Assembly: GCA_964292295.1 (NCBI GenBank)
Contig: CAXYVC010000017.1
Span: 1-37,558, forward strand
Origin: CAXYVC01 sp964292295
GTDB taxonomy: Bacteria; Acidobacteriota; Holophagae; Holophagales; Holophagaceae
DNA length: 37,558 nt
Direction: 5' to 3'
The stretch's first letter is position 1, and the number at the start of each line of letters is the position of its first letter. Position numbers and translations under genes: made by a program. Positions 22,493 through 31,178 of this stretch are shown piece after piece. The notes beneath the pieces are model-generated. The model ran no database searches and was not told where the DNA came from. It saw only the letters and a list, made by a program, of their open reading frames with translations.

Positions 22493-25113
22493 GCAGCCTG
22501 ACGGACGAAAGCATCATCTCCGACTTCGTGACCGAGAGCCGGGAGCACCTGGCCTCCATCGAACCGGACCTCCTGCTGATGGAACAGGATGGCGCGCGGG
22601 TGGACGCGGAGGTCGTGAACCGCGTCTTCCGCGCCATCCACAGCATCAAGGGCGGCGCAGGGTTCTTCGCCTTCGAGCGCCTCAAGGGCCTGAGCCACGC
22701 CATGGAGAGCGTGCTCATGCAGGTGCGGGACGGAAAGCTCCAGGTGGCCCCGGCCATCATGGACGTCCTCCTGGCGGCGCTGGACCGCCTGCGCGCCATG
22801 CTCGACGACATCCACCGCAGCGACGCGGTGCCCTGCGACGCCGACATGACCGCCCTCCAGGCCATCCTCGAGGGCCAGGGCGTGGCACACGGGCGCACGG
22901 TCCAGGCCCGCCAGGGAACGCGCTCCTTCGACCTGGACGCAGAGGACGTGCGCTCCGCCCTGCGGCGGGGCATGAGCCTCTACCACGCCACCGCCTACCT
23001 GCACCGGGACATCAAGGACAAGGGGCTCACGCCCCTGGCCTTCCTGAAGAACGCCCTGTCCGTGGGCGCCTGCCTCGACGCCTACGTGGACGTGCAGGCC
23101 ATCGCGGACCTGGGGAGCTGCCTCGAGGCCGACCTCCCGGTGACCCTCCTCTTCGGAACCGTGCTGGAGCCCGACCTGGCGGCGCTGGGCCTGCGCCTGC
23201 CCAGCGAGCAGGTGGTCCTCCTGGACATGGCGGCGCTCAAGGCCGAAATGCGCGAGCCGGAATCCGCCCCCGTCGCCGAGGCCCCTCCGCCCTCCGCGCC
23301 CGCGGGGGACGCCGAGGAGCGCCCCGGCCACGCCCGGGAGGCAGGGGGCGAGACCCTCCGCGTGCGGGTGGATCTGCTCACCCACCTGATGAACCTCGCC
23401 GGCGAGCTGGTCCTGGGCAGGAACCAGCTCCTGCGCACCATGGAACCCCACCGCCACGCCATCCCGGGCCTCGCCCCCGTGCTGCAGGACATCAGCCAGG
23501 TCACCACCGAGGTCCAGGAGGGCATCATGCAGACCCGCATGCAGCCCATCGGCACGGTGTTCAGCCGCTTCCCCCGGATCATCCGTGACCTGAGCCGCTC
23601 CCTGGGCAAGCAGATCGAGGTGCAGATCCAGGGCGCGGAGGTGGAGCTCGACAAGTCCATCGTCGAGATGCTGGTGGATCCCCTCACCCACCTCATCCGC
23701 AACTGCGCCGACCACGCCATCGAACTGCCCTCCGAGCGCAGCGCCGCGCGGAAGCCCCCCACGGGCACCGTCTTCCTGCACGCCTTCCACGAGGGAGGGC
23801 AGGTCAACATCGCCATCAGCGACGACGGGCGCGGCATCGATGCCAAGAAGGTGCTGGAGAAGGCCATCGCCAAGGGCATCCTCACCCGGGCCCAGGCCTC
23901 GGACATGACGGATCGGGAGATCGTGGGCCTCATCTTCGCTCCCGGCTTCTCCACCGCCGAGCAGGTGTCCGAGATCAGCGGGCGCGGCGTGGGCATGGAC
24001 GTGGTGCGCACCAACGTGGAGCGCCTGGGCGGCCACGTGGAGGTGGAGACCGAGGTGGGCGTAGGCACCACCGTGCGCCTGCGCCTTCCCCTCACCCTCG
24101 CCATCATCCCCTCCATGATCGTGGGCGTGGGGTGCCAGCGCTTCGCCATCCCCCAGGTGAACGTCGTGGAGTTCGTGTGGGTGCGCGCGGCGGAGGCCGC
24201 CAGCCGCATCGAGCACGTGCAGGGCGCCCTGGTGCTCCGCCTGCGGGACAAGCTCCTGCCCCTGGTGCGCCTGGCGGACGCCCTGGCCCTGCCCCGCACC
24301 TTCCGGGATGCGGACGGTTTCCTCCAGGACGACCGCCGGAGCCTGGCGGACCCGCGCTCGGAGGCACGCGGCACGCCGGACCGGCGCAGCGACTGGCGCA
24401 GCGACCACAACATCGTGGTGCTCCGCGTGGGAAACAACGCCTTCGGCGTGATCGTGGACGAGCTCTACGACATCGAGGAGATCGTCGTGAAACCGCTCTC
24501 CTGCTATCTCCAGGGCCTCAAGTGCTTCAGCGGGGCCACGATCCTGGGCGACGGGCGCGTGATCATGATCCTGGATGCCGGAGGCATCGCGACCCTCTCC
24601 CAGCTGCACTTCCTGGACCTCCATGCGGAGGAGAAGCGCCGCGCCGAAGAGGAGCACCGCGCCGAAGCCCTCAAGGCGAGCCGAAGGCGCTCCGTCATCC
24701 TCTTCGAGGCCGCACCGGGCGAGCGCTTCGCCGTGCCCCAGGACCGCGTCCTGCGCCTCGAGCGCCTGGACCCGGGCAGCATCGAGCGCATCGGAGACCG
24801 CGAATACCTTGAGTATCGCGGCACGGGCCTGCCCCTGCTGCGCCTCGACCGCCACCTGGAGGTGCACCCCCTCCCTGCGGAGGCCCCCGGGCTCTTCCTC
24901 GTGATCCCCAAGGTCCCAGGCGGCCCTCCGCCCGCGGGCATCCTCATCACGGCGATCCTGGACGCCCTGGACGTGGAGGTGGAGCTGAAGCCCCTGGCCT
25001 TCGAGGGCCCGGGCCTGCTCGGTTCCGCCATGGTGGGGGGCCACCTCACCCTCTTCCTGGATCCCGTCGCCCTGGTGCAGGAGGCGGGCCTCGCCGAAGG
25101 AGCGAAGCCATGA
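22489..25113 (+). CDS. cheA: Chemotaxis histidine kinase CheA with two CheW-like domains
   Basis: The 874-residue kinase has an HPt domain with H51 in RAIHSIKGGAGF. A P2-like regulatory domain (about 150-250, with YLHRDIKDKGLTPLAFLKN) follows, then a linker. P3 dimerisation starts LRVRVDLLTHLMNLAGELVL, and P4 has the N-box LIRNCADHAIELPSE and G-boxes DDGRGIDAKKV and SGRGVGMDVV. The first CheW-like P5 domain ends with GATILGDGRVIMILDAGG. A second CheW-like domain (about 735-870) follows, beyond normal CheA. Start ATG overlaps the STAS stop, and its own stop overlaps cheW. It should phosphorylate CheY and CheB, possibly also receivers of the operon. Confidence 0.95.
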   Translation: MSSLTDESIISDFVTESREHLASIEPDLLLMEQDGARVDAEVVNRVFRAIHSIKGGAGFFAFERLKGLSHAMESVLMQVRDGKLQVAPAIMDVLLAALDRLRAMLDDIHRSDAVPCDADMTALQAILEGQGVAHGRTVQARQGTRSFDLDAEDVRSALRRGMSLYHATAYLHRDIKDKGLTPLAFLKNALSVGACLDAYVDVQAIADLGSCLEADLPVTLLFGTVLEPDLAALGLRLPSEQVVLLDMAALKAEMREPESAPVAEAPPPSAPAGDAEERPGHAREAGGETLRVRVDLLTHLMNLAGELVLGRNQLLRTMEPHRHAIPGLAPVLQDISQVTTEVQEGIMQTRMQPIGTVFSRFPRIIRDLSRSLGKQIEVQIQGAEVELDKSIVEMLVDPLTHLIRNCADHAIELPSERSAARKPPTGTVFLHAFHEGGQVNIAISDDGRGIDAKKVLEKAIAKGILTRAQASDMTDREIVGLIFAPGFSTAEQVSEISGRGVGMDVVRTNVERLGGHVEVETEVGVGTTVRLRLPLTLAIIPSMIVGVGCQRFAIPQVNVVEFVWVRAAEAASRIEHVQGALVLRLRDKLLPLVRLADALALPRTFRDADGFLQDDRRSLADPRSEARGTPDRRSDWRSDHNIVVLRVGNNAFGVIVDELYDIEEIVVKPLSCYLQGLKCFSGATILGDGRVIMILDAGGIATLSQLHFLDLHAEEKRRAEEEHRAEALKASRRRSVILFEAAPGERFAVPQDRVLRLERLDPGSIERIGDREYLEYRGTGLPLLRLDRHLEVHPLPAEAPGLFLVIPKVPGGPPPAGILITAILDALDVEVELKPLAFEGPGLLGSAMVGGHLTLFLDPVALVQEAGLAEGAKP

Positions 25114-25568
25114 CCCAGTACGCCACCTTCCGCGTGGGCGAGCGGATGCTCGGCCTCGACATCCTCAAGGTGCGGGAGATCATCCGCGTCCTGGACATCA
25201 CCCCCGTGCCCCGGGCGGAGCCCTGCATCCGGGGCCTCCTGAACCTGCGGGGCCAGATCGTCACCATCCTGGACCTGGCCGTGCGCCTCGGCGTGGCCCC
25301 CTGCGGGACCTCCGAGGGGGGCCACATCGTCATCCTCAAGCAGGCCGGCGAGGTGCCCTCCGTGAGCAGCCGCGAGGGCCTTCCCACGGACCTCACGGGC
25401 TTCCTGGTGGATGCCATCGGGGACGTGGTCGAAGCCGACGGCAGCCTGGCCGAGAACGCCCCGGCAAACCTCGGCGAAGGCGAGGAGCGCTTCGTGTCCG
25501 GCGTGCTCCGCACGGATGCGGGCCTGCTCGTCCTTCTCGCACTGCCCGAGCTCCTGTCTACCACCTAG
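25110..25568 (+). CDS. cheW: Chemotaxis coupling protein CheW
   Basis: The 152-residue CheW-fold protein links CheA to the receptor tip. The motif region LGLDILKVREIIRVLDITP, then the CIRGLLNLRGQIVTILDLAVRLG stretch (here split in two parts), is canonical. A longer than usual loop (VPSVSSREGLPTD) sits before GFLVDAIGDVVE. The ATG overlaps the cheA stop by four bases, so the two are coupled in translation. It lies just before the only receptor gene of the operon. Confidence 0.95.
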   Translation: MTQYATFRVGERMLGLDILKVREIIRVLDITPVPRAEPCIRGLLNLRGQIVTILDLAVRLGVAPCGTSEGGHIVILKQAGEVPSVSSREGLPTDLTGFLVDAIGDVVEADGSLAENAPANLGEGEERFVSGVLRTDAGLLVLLALPELLSTT

Positions 25569-25620
25569 GCCCTTCGCGCCCCCTTCGAGACACAAGCTTC
25601 CCCTTCCAACCGGAGATCCC

Positions 25621-27810
25621 ATGCTGACCAACCTCAAGATCGGAACCCGCCTCGCCCTCGGATTCGGCTTCGTCCTCTTCTTCCTGATCGCCATGGCGAT
25701 CACCACCAACGTGAACCTGGGAGGCGTCTCCCGGGACGTGGACACCTTCGCCAACGACCGCTTCCCGAAGGTGCTGATGGTGCACGAGGCGGTGGACGGC
25801 GCCAACAACGCGGCCCGCTTCATCCGCAACATGCTCCTGCTGAACGATCCCGAGAAGATTGCCCAGGAGGACGCGCGCATCGACGAGGCCGCCGTGCGCG
25901 TGCGCGAGATCGTCGACAAGATCGAGAAGGGCGAGCAGAGCGAGGAGGGCAAGCGCCTGGTCGCCAAGCTCATCGAGATCCGCAAGACCTACGTCCCGGG
26001 TCTGACGGACCTCAGGCGCCTGGCCAAGGCGGGCAAGAAGGCCGAGGCCACAACCTACCTGCTGGGCGAGTTCCGGGGCCTCCAGGCCACCTACCTGGAA
26101 ACCTGGAATGCCTACTCCGCCTACCTTCAGAAGGCCGCCACCGCCGACGGAGCGCGCGCCCAGCAGACCATGTCCAGCACCCGCACCACGACCCTCGTGC
26201 TCTCGATCCTGGCGGTGCTCCTCGGCGCGGGCATCGCCATCTTCATCACCCGCTCCATCGTGCGCCCCCTCCAGGAGTGCATGGCCATCGCGGACCGGGT
26301 GGCCGCGGGCGACACCGAGATCGCGTTCGGCACCCTTTCCCGCGATGAGACCGGCCAGCTCAAGGGCGCCCTCCAGAAGATGGTGGGGGCCATCGGGGCC
26401 ATGGTCGAGCAGATGGGCCTCGTCATCGACGGCGCCAAGGAGGGCCGCCTGAACACCCGCGCCAACGCGGATGCTAGCACCGGCGTCTACCGCAAGCTCC
26501 TGCGGGGCATCAACGAGACCCTGGAGGCGGTGGTCGGCCCCATCAACGACGTGCAGCGGGTCACCGGGGCCATCGAGGCCGGCGACCTGACGGCGCGCAT
26601 CCAGACCGCCTACCGGGGTGACTTCCAGCGGCTGGCGGACGCCCTCAACAACAGCTCCGCGAAGCTGGCGCAGGCCCTCACGGAGATCAGCGGGGCGAGC
26701 AACACCCTGGCCAGCTCCTCGGACGAGCTCACCGCCACCTCCACCACCATGGCCAACACGGCCGACCAGATGACCCAGCAGGCCAACACCGCGGCGGCCG
26801 GCACCGAGCAGGCCTCCGTGAACGTGAAGAGCATGGCCGCGGGCGTGGAGGAGATGAGCGCCAACGCGAACACCGTGGCCTCGGCCTCCGAGGAGGTGAG
26901 CGCCAACCAGCGCAGCGTGGGCGCCGCGGTGGAGCAGATGTCCTCGAACATGAAGGTGATCGCCACCTCCACGGACCAGATGACGGGCGCGGTGAACACC
27001 GTCGCCACGGCCATCGAGGAGATGAGCGTGAGCCTCAACGAGGTCTCCAAGAGCTCCGGCCAGGCCGCATCCGTCGCCGACAAGGCCGCCCACAGCGCCA
27101 GCAGCACCGCCCAGATCGTGGACAAGCTGGGCCGCAGCGCCCAGGAGATCGGCAAGGTGGTGGACATGATCAAGGGCATCGCCGCCCAGACCAACCTGCT
27201 CGCCCTGAACGCCACCATCGAGGCGGCAAGCGCGGGCGAGGCCGGCAAGGGCTTCGCGGTGGTGGCCAACGAGGTGAAGGAGCTGGCCAAGCAGACCGCT
27301 GCCGCCACCGAGGAGATCCGCGCCCAGGTGGAGGGGATGCAGGGCAACACCCAGCAGGCGGTCAAGGCGATCGACGAGATCGTGCAGGTCATCAACGAGA
27401 TCAACACCATCTCGGGCAGCATCGCCGCGGCGGTCGAGCAGCAGACCGCCACCACCAACGAGATCTCCAAGAACGTCGGCAGCGCCGCCCGAGGCGCGGG
27501 CGAGGTGTCCCGCAACGTCCAGCAGGCGGCCATGGGCACCAACGAGGTCTCCCGCAACGTGCAGGAGGCCGTGAAGGGCGTCGCCGACATCACCCGCAAC
27601 ATCAACCAGCTCGCGGCCGGCGCCACGGACGTGGCGCGCAACGCCTCCGAGGCGGCCAAGGGGATGAACGACGTCTCCCGCAACGTGGCCACGGTGAGCA
27701 CCGCCTGCCGCGAGACCGCCCGGGGCGCCGCCGACACCAACACCGCCGCCAAGGAGCTGGCCCGCGTGGCGGAACGTCTCCAGGGCTCCGTCTCCCGCTT
27801 CAGGCTCTAG
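25621..27810 (+). CDS. Methyl-accepting chemotaxis protein
   Basis: The 729-residue receptor has two membrane segments (about 10-31 and 191-212). The periplasmic part between them (about 35-190) looks like a four-helix bundle. A HAMP domain follows (about 213-265, then a second HAMP-like stretch to about 355). The signalling hairpin tip reads about IAAQTNLLALNATIEAASAG then GKGFAVVANEVKELA. The C-terminal arm has tandem SRNVQ(Q/E)A-type heptads, giving a long rod. No C-terminal receptor pentapeptide for CheR is present. GGAG precedes ATG 25621. The ligand is unknown. Confidence 0.95.
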   Translation: MLTNLKIGTRLALGFGFVLFFLIAMAITTNVNLGGVSRDVDTFANDRFPKVLMVHEAVDGANNAARFIRNMLLLNDPEKIAQEDARIDEAAVRVREIVDKIEKGEQSEEGKRLVAKLIEIRKTYVPGLTDLRRLAKAGKKAEATTYLLGEFRGLQATYLETWNAYSAYLQKAATADGARAQQTMSSTRTTTLVLSILAVLLGAGIAIFITRSIVRPLQECMAIADRVAAGDTEIAFGTLSRDETGQLKGALQKMVGAIGAMVEQMGLVIDGAKEGRLNTRANADASTGVYRKLLRGINETLEAVVGPINDVQRVTGAIEAGDLTARIQTAYRGDFQRLADALNNSSAKLAQALTEISGASNTLASSSDELTATSTTMANTADQMTQQANTAAAGTEQASVNVKSMAAGVEEMSANANTVASASEEVSANQRSVGAAVEQMSSNMKVIATSTDQMTGAVNTVATAIEEMSVSLNEVSKSSGQAASVADKAAHSASSTAQIVDKLGRSAQEIGKVVDMIKGIAAQTNLLALNATIEAASAGEAGKGFAVVANEVKELAKQTAAATEEIRAQVEGMQGNTQQAVKAIDEIVQVINEINTISGSIAAAVEQQTATTNEISKNVGSAARGAGEVSRNVQQAAMGTNEVSRNVQEAVKGVADITRNINQLAAGATDVARNASEAAKGMNDVSRNVATVSTACRETARGAADTNTAAKELARVAERLQGSVSRFRL

Positions 27811-27811
27811 C

Positions 27812-28912
27812 ATGCTCGACGACCGCATCCGCGTGCTGGTGGTGGACGACACCGCGACCTACCGGCGCATCGTCACGGAGGCGGTGGAAGGCACCGGGGA
27901 GGCGGCGGTCGTGGCCACCGCCCCCCAGGGCCGCCTTGCCCTGGCCCGCATGGAGGAAAGCCCCGTGGACCTGGTGCTGCTGGACCTGGAGATGCCAGAC
28001 ATGGACGGCCTCGAGACCCTGAGCGAGCTGCGCCGCCGCCATCCGGACTGCGCGGTGGTCCTCGTGAGCGGCGCCACCGCCCGGGCGGCGGAGGCCACGG
28101 TGCGGGCCCTCGAGCGCGGGGCCCTGGACTTCGTGCGCAAGCCCGAAGGCTCGGACCCGGAGCACAGCCGCCGTGAACTCCGCGAGCGCCTGCGCCCCCT
28201 CGTGCGCCACGTGCGCACCCGGCGCAACCTGCGGGCCTGCGCGCCCCCACCGGCGGCCTCCCCGAAGCCCGCGCCTCCCAGGAGTGCGACCCCGCCCCCG
28301 CGCCGCTTCGAGGCCCTCGGCATCGGCGTGTCCACCGGCGGCCCCAACGCCCTGGGAGAGCTTATCCCGGCCCTCCCTGCGGACTTCCCCCTGCCCATCC
28401 TCCTGGTGCAGCACATGCCGCCGGGCTTCACGGCCTCCCTGGCGGAACACCTTTCCCGCCGTTCCCGGCTGCGCGTGCGGGATGGGCGCGAGGGCGAGCC
28501 CATCGAGGCGGGAAGCGTCTACCTGGCGCCGGGCGGACGCCACATGGTCGTGCGGCGCCGCCCCGGCAGCGAGAGCGTGCCCGAGGGCCTCATCGTCGGC
28601 CTGAACGAGCACCCGCCCGAGAACAGCTGCCGCCCCTCGGTGGACGTCCTCTTCCGCTCCATGGCGGCCCAGTACGGCGGGAACCTGCTCGCCCTCGTCA
28701 TGACGGGCATGGGGAGCGACGGCTGCGAGGGCGTGCGCGCCATGAAGCGGAGGGGCTGCTACTGCCTGAGCCAGAGCGAGGAGAGCTGCGTGGTGTACGG
28801 CATGCCCGCCGCGGTGGACGAGGCGGGCCTGTCCGACGAGCGCGTGCCCCTCGAACGTCTCGCGGCGCGACTCTGCGCCCTGGCCACGGATGGCCCGCGC
28901 CATGCCCACTGA
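27812..28912 (+). CDS. cheB: Chemotaxis methylesterase CheB
   Basis: The 366-residue response-regulator methylesterase has an N-terminal receiver with D58 in LVLLDLEMPDMDG and a KPEG segment. A proline-rich linker (about 145-165) leads to the CheB catalytic domain with S174 in GVSTGGPNAL, H201 in LLVQHMPPGF and D303 in MTGMGSDG. It removes methyl (or deamidates) groups on the receptor when phosphorylated by CheA. The start is one base after the receptor stop. No CheD or CheC/CheX phosphatase gene follows. Confidence 0.95.
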   Translation: MLDDRIRVLVVDDTATYRRIVTEAVEGTGEAAVVATAPQGRLALARMEESPVDLVLLDLEMPDMDGLETLSELRRRHPDCAVVLVSGATARAAEATVRALERGALDFVRKPEGSDPEHSRRELRERLRPLVRHVRTRRNLRACAPPPAASPKPAPPRSATPPPRRFEALGIGVSTGGPNALGELIPALPADFPLPILLVQHMPPGFTASLAEHLSRRSRLRVRDGREGEPIEAGSVYLAPGGRHMVVRRRPGSESVPEGLIVGLNEHPPENSCRPSVDVLFRSMAAQYGGNLLALVMTGMGSDGCEGVRAMKRRGCYCLSQSEESCVVYGMPAAVDEAGLSDERVPLERLAARLCALATDGPRHAH

Positions 28913-29747
28913 AGCGATCGCCCCCGCGGAATTCCGACTCCTGCGCGACTACATCGAGCGCCACTGCGGCATCGTGCTGGGCGAGGAGAAGGCCTACCTC
29001 GTGGAGACGCGGCTGGCCGGCCTCCTGGCGGAGACGCAGTGCCCGGACTTCGGGAGCTTCTACCGCCTCGCCGCGGCCGAGACGGGCACCGCCCTGCGCG
29101 ACAAGATCGTGGACGCCATGACCACGAACGAGACGCTCTGGTTCCGGGACGGGCACCCCTTCCGTATCCTGGAGGAGGTGCTGATCCCGGAATTCGCCGC
29201 CCCCGTGCTGGCGGGCCAGCGCTTCCGCATCCGCATCTGGTCCGCCGCGAGCTCCACGGGGCAGGAGCCCTACTCCATCGCCATGAGCATCCTGGAGTAC
29301 TGCCGCACGCACCCCGGCATCCGGCCCGAGCACTTCGAGATCCTCGCCACCGACATCTCGCCCTCCGCGCTCTTCCTGGCCCGCGCGGGACGCTACGACA
29401 GCGGCGCCATCGGCCGCGGCATGCCCGAGGAACTGCGCGACCGCTACTTCCGCCAGGACGGCCAGGTCTGGGTGCTCGACGACGCCGTGAAGCGGATGGT
29501 GACGCTGAAGAAGTTCAACCTCCAGGACCCCATGGACGCCCTGGGCCGCTTCGACATCGTCTTCTGCCGCTACGTGACCATCTACTTCTCGGACGCCTTC
29601 AAGCGCCAGATCTTCGAGGGCATCGCCCGCCTGACGTCCCAGGGCGGCTACCTGCTCATCAGCGCGGTGGAGAACCTCCAGGCCTCCGGAGACCTCTTCG
29701 AGCCCCGCACCCACGGCGCGGGGACCTACTACCGCAGCCGCCTCTAG
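28890..29747 (+). CDS. cheR: Chemotaxis methyltransferase CheR
   Basis: The 285-residue SAM-dependent enzyme methylates receptor glutamates. It has the N-terminal helical CheR domain (FRLLRDYIERHCGIVLGEEK), the family motif MTTNETLWFRD, the SAM site WSAASSTGQEPYSIAM, and DIVFCRYVTIYF. It overlaps cheB by 23 bases with the ATG at 28890; an ATG at 28902 (11-base overlap) is equally possible and would drop four residues. Both lack a strong ribosome site, as expected for translational coupling. Confidence 0.94.
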   Translation: MARAMPTEAIAPAEFRLLRDYIERHCGIVLGEEKAYLVETRLAGLLAETQCPDFGSFYRLAAAETGTALRDKIVDAMTTNETLWFRDGHPFRILEEVLIPEFAAPVLAGQRFRIRIWSAASSTGQEPYSIAMSILEYCRTHPGIRPEHFEILATDISPSALFLARAGRYDSGAIGRGMPEELRDRYFRQDGQVWVLDDAVKRMVTLKKFNLQDPMDALGRFDIVFCRYVTIYFSDAFKRQIFEGIARLTSQGGYLLISAVENLQASGDLFEPRTHGAGTYYRSRL

Positions 29748-29756
29748 GAGCCCGCC

Positions 29757-30137
29757 ATGGCCAACCTGATCCTTTCCGTGGACGACTCGGCGACCATGCG
29801 GCGCATGGTGGGCCGGGTGGTGGCGACCCTGGGCTTCGAGCTGCTCGAGGCCTCCGACGGCCTGGAGGCCCTGGAACTGCTTGCGCGCCACGGCCCGGAC
29901 GTGGCCCTCGTCGTGCTGGATGTGAACATGCCGCGCATGGACGGCGAGGAGGCGCTCCAGGCGATCAAGGCCGATCCCCGCCTGGCCGGCATTCCCGTGA
30001 TGATGCTCACCACCGAATCCGAGCGCTCGCGGGTCCTCGGCTTCATCCAGAAGGGCGCCGCCAACTACCTGATGAAGCCCTTCACGCCCGAGGACCTCAG
30101 CACCAAGATCGCCGGCTGCCTGGGCGACCTGTTCTGA
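29757..30137 (+). CDS. cheY: CheY-type single-domain response regulator
   Basis: The 126-residue receiver is complete: acidic pair in SVDDSA, phospho-acceptor D55 in LVVLDVNMPRMDG, T in MMLTTES, and K in YLMKPFTPE. It has no output domain, so it should act by binding a motor, enzyme or another receiver-binding protein after phosphorylation by CheA. AGGAG lies six bases before the ATG. It is the last gene of the operon; the convergent amgK-like gene ends 57 bases away. Confidence 0.94.
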   Translation: MANLILSVDDSATMRRMVGRVVATLGFELLEASDGLEALELLARHGPDVALVVLDVNMPRMDGEEALQAIKADPRLAGIPVMMLTTESERSRVLGFIQKGAANYLMKPFTPEDLSTKIAGCLGDLF

Positions 30138-30194
30138 GCCCGGGTTTTGCGTTTGAACCAGCCGATGCCCTTCGATGGGGCGCGTGCCGGGGGC

Positions 30195-31175
30195 TCAGAC
30201 CCCCAGCAGGCGCTGGCGCGAGAGGCGGATCCAGTGCTCGGCGGCGAGCACGCCGTCCCCGTGGTTCATGCGCTGGAAGTGGCCGAGCACGTGGCGCAGG
30301 GTGCGGGGCACGGCGGGGGCGAAGTGGGCCTTCCGGCGGTGGACGAGCTGGTGGCCGAAGGTCCCGAGGGCCTTGAGATTGCGCTGGAGGGCGCTGAGGT
30401 TCAGCTCCTCCCAGAGCAGCGGGAGGCTCCAGCCCAGCTCCTCCGCCACGCGCCCGGTGAGCAGCAGGCCGGCCTCCTCGCTCCAGTCCCAGTAGCCGTC
30501 GAAGAGGACGGAGGCGAGATCGTAGGTGGCGGCGCCGCGGCGGGCGTCCTGGAAGTCGATGGTCACCAGGCGGTCCCCGTGCACCATGAGGTTGCGCACG
30601 TGGAAGTCCCGGTGGGCGAGATGGCGCGCCCTCGGGACGAGGGCCGCGTGGAGCTCCTCCATCAGGCGGTCCAGCCACCGGGGCGGATCCAGCTGCAGGA
30701 AGTCCCGGAAGAAGTTGTCCCGGCAGAAGGCCCACTCGAAGGCGAACTTCTCCCGGTCGAACTGGCGCAGCATGAAGAAGGCGCGCGTCGGCGCCCCCTC
30801 CGTGAGCAGGCCCAGCCAGGTGGCGAGCTGCTCCGCCACCTCCCCCGCCCAGCGGAGTTCCTCCTCGGGGTGGAGCATCAGGCGGCGCTCCAGGGTGAGG
30901 TCGCCCAGGTCCTCCACGAGCAGGCAGCGGTCCTCGTCCGAGACCTGGATGATGGTGGGCACGCGCAGCACCGGATCCAGGTAGGCCTGGAGGGCGCGGT
31001 AGTCGTAGAAGGGGTCGTCGCCCTTCTCGGGCTTCGGCGGGTACAGCACCACCAGGGCGGTGCCCAGGTGCGGGTGCTCCACGCGGAAGTACTGGCGGGC
31101 GCCCGCATCCCCGCTTAGGGGAAGCGGCTCGCTGCAGTCCCAGCGATCGAGGGCGGCCTGGAGACGCGGGTCCAT
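30195..31175 (-). CDS. amgK: AmgK-like sugar kinase (aminoglycoside phosphotransferase family)
   Basis: The 326-residue kinase has the APH-fold motifs: the Brenner loop HRDFHVRNLMVHG, and IDFQDARRGAATYDLASVLFDG. AmgK phosphorylates the anomeric position of N-acetylmuramate/N-acetylglucosamine in the peptidoglycan recycling route found in Pseudomonas. The assignment to AmgK rather than another APH-like kinase rests on the neighbouring MurU-like gene, three bases upstream, as in Pseudomonas. It shares the plus-strand end region with cheY, where a weak inverted repeat TGAGCCC...GGGGGCTCA could serve both. Confidence 0.82.
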   Translation of the reverse strand: MDPRLQAALDRWDCSEPLPLSGDAGARQYFRVEHPHLGTALVVLYPPKPEKGDDPFYDYRALQAYLDPVLRVPTIIQVSDEDRCLLVEDLGDLTLERRLMLHPEEELRWAGEVAEQLATWLGLLTEGAPTRAFFMLRQFDREKFAFEWAFCRDNFFRDFLQLDPPRWLDRLMEELHAALVPRARHLAHRDFHVRNLMVHGDRLVTIDFQDARRGAATYDLASVLFDGYWDWSEEAGLLLTGRVAEELGWSLPLLWEELNLSALQRNLKALGTFGHQLVHRRKAHFAPAVPRTLRHVLGHFQRMNHGDGVLAAEHWIRLSRQRLLGV

Positions 31176-31178
31176 GCC

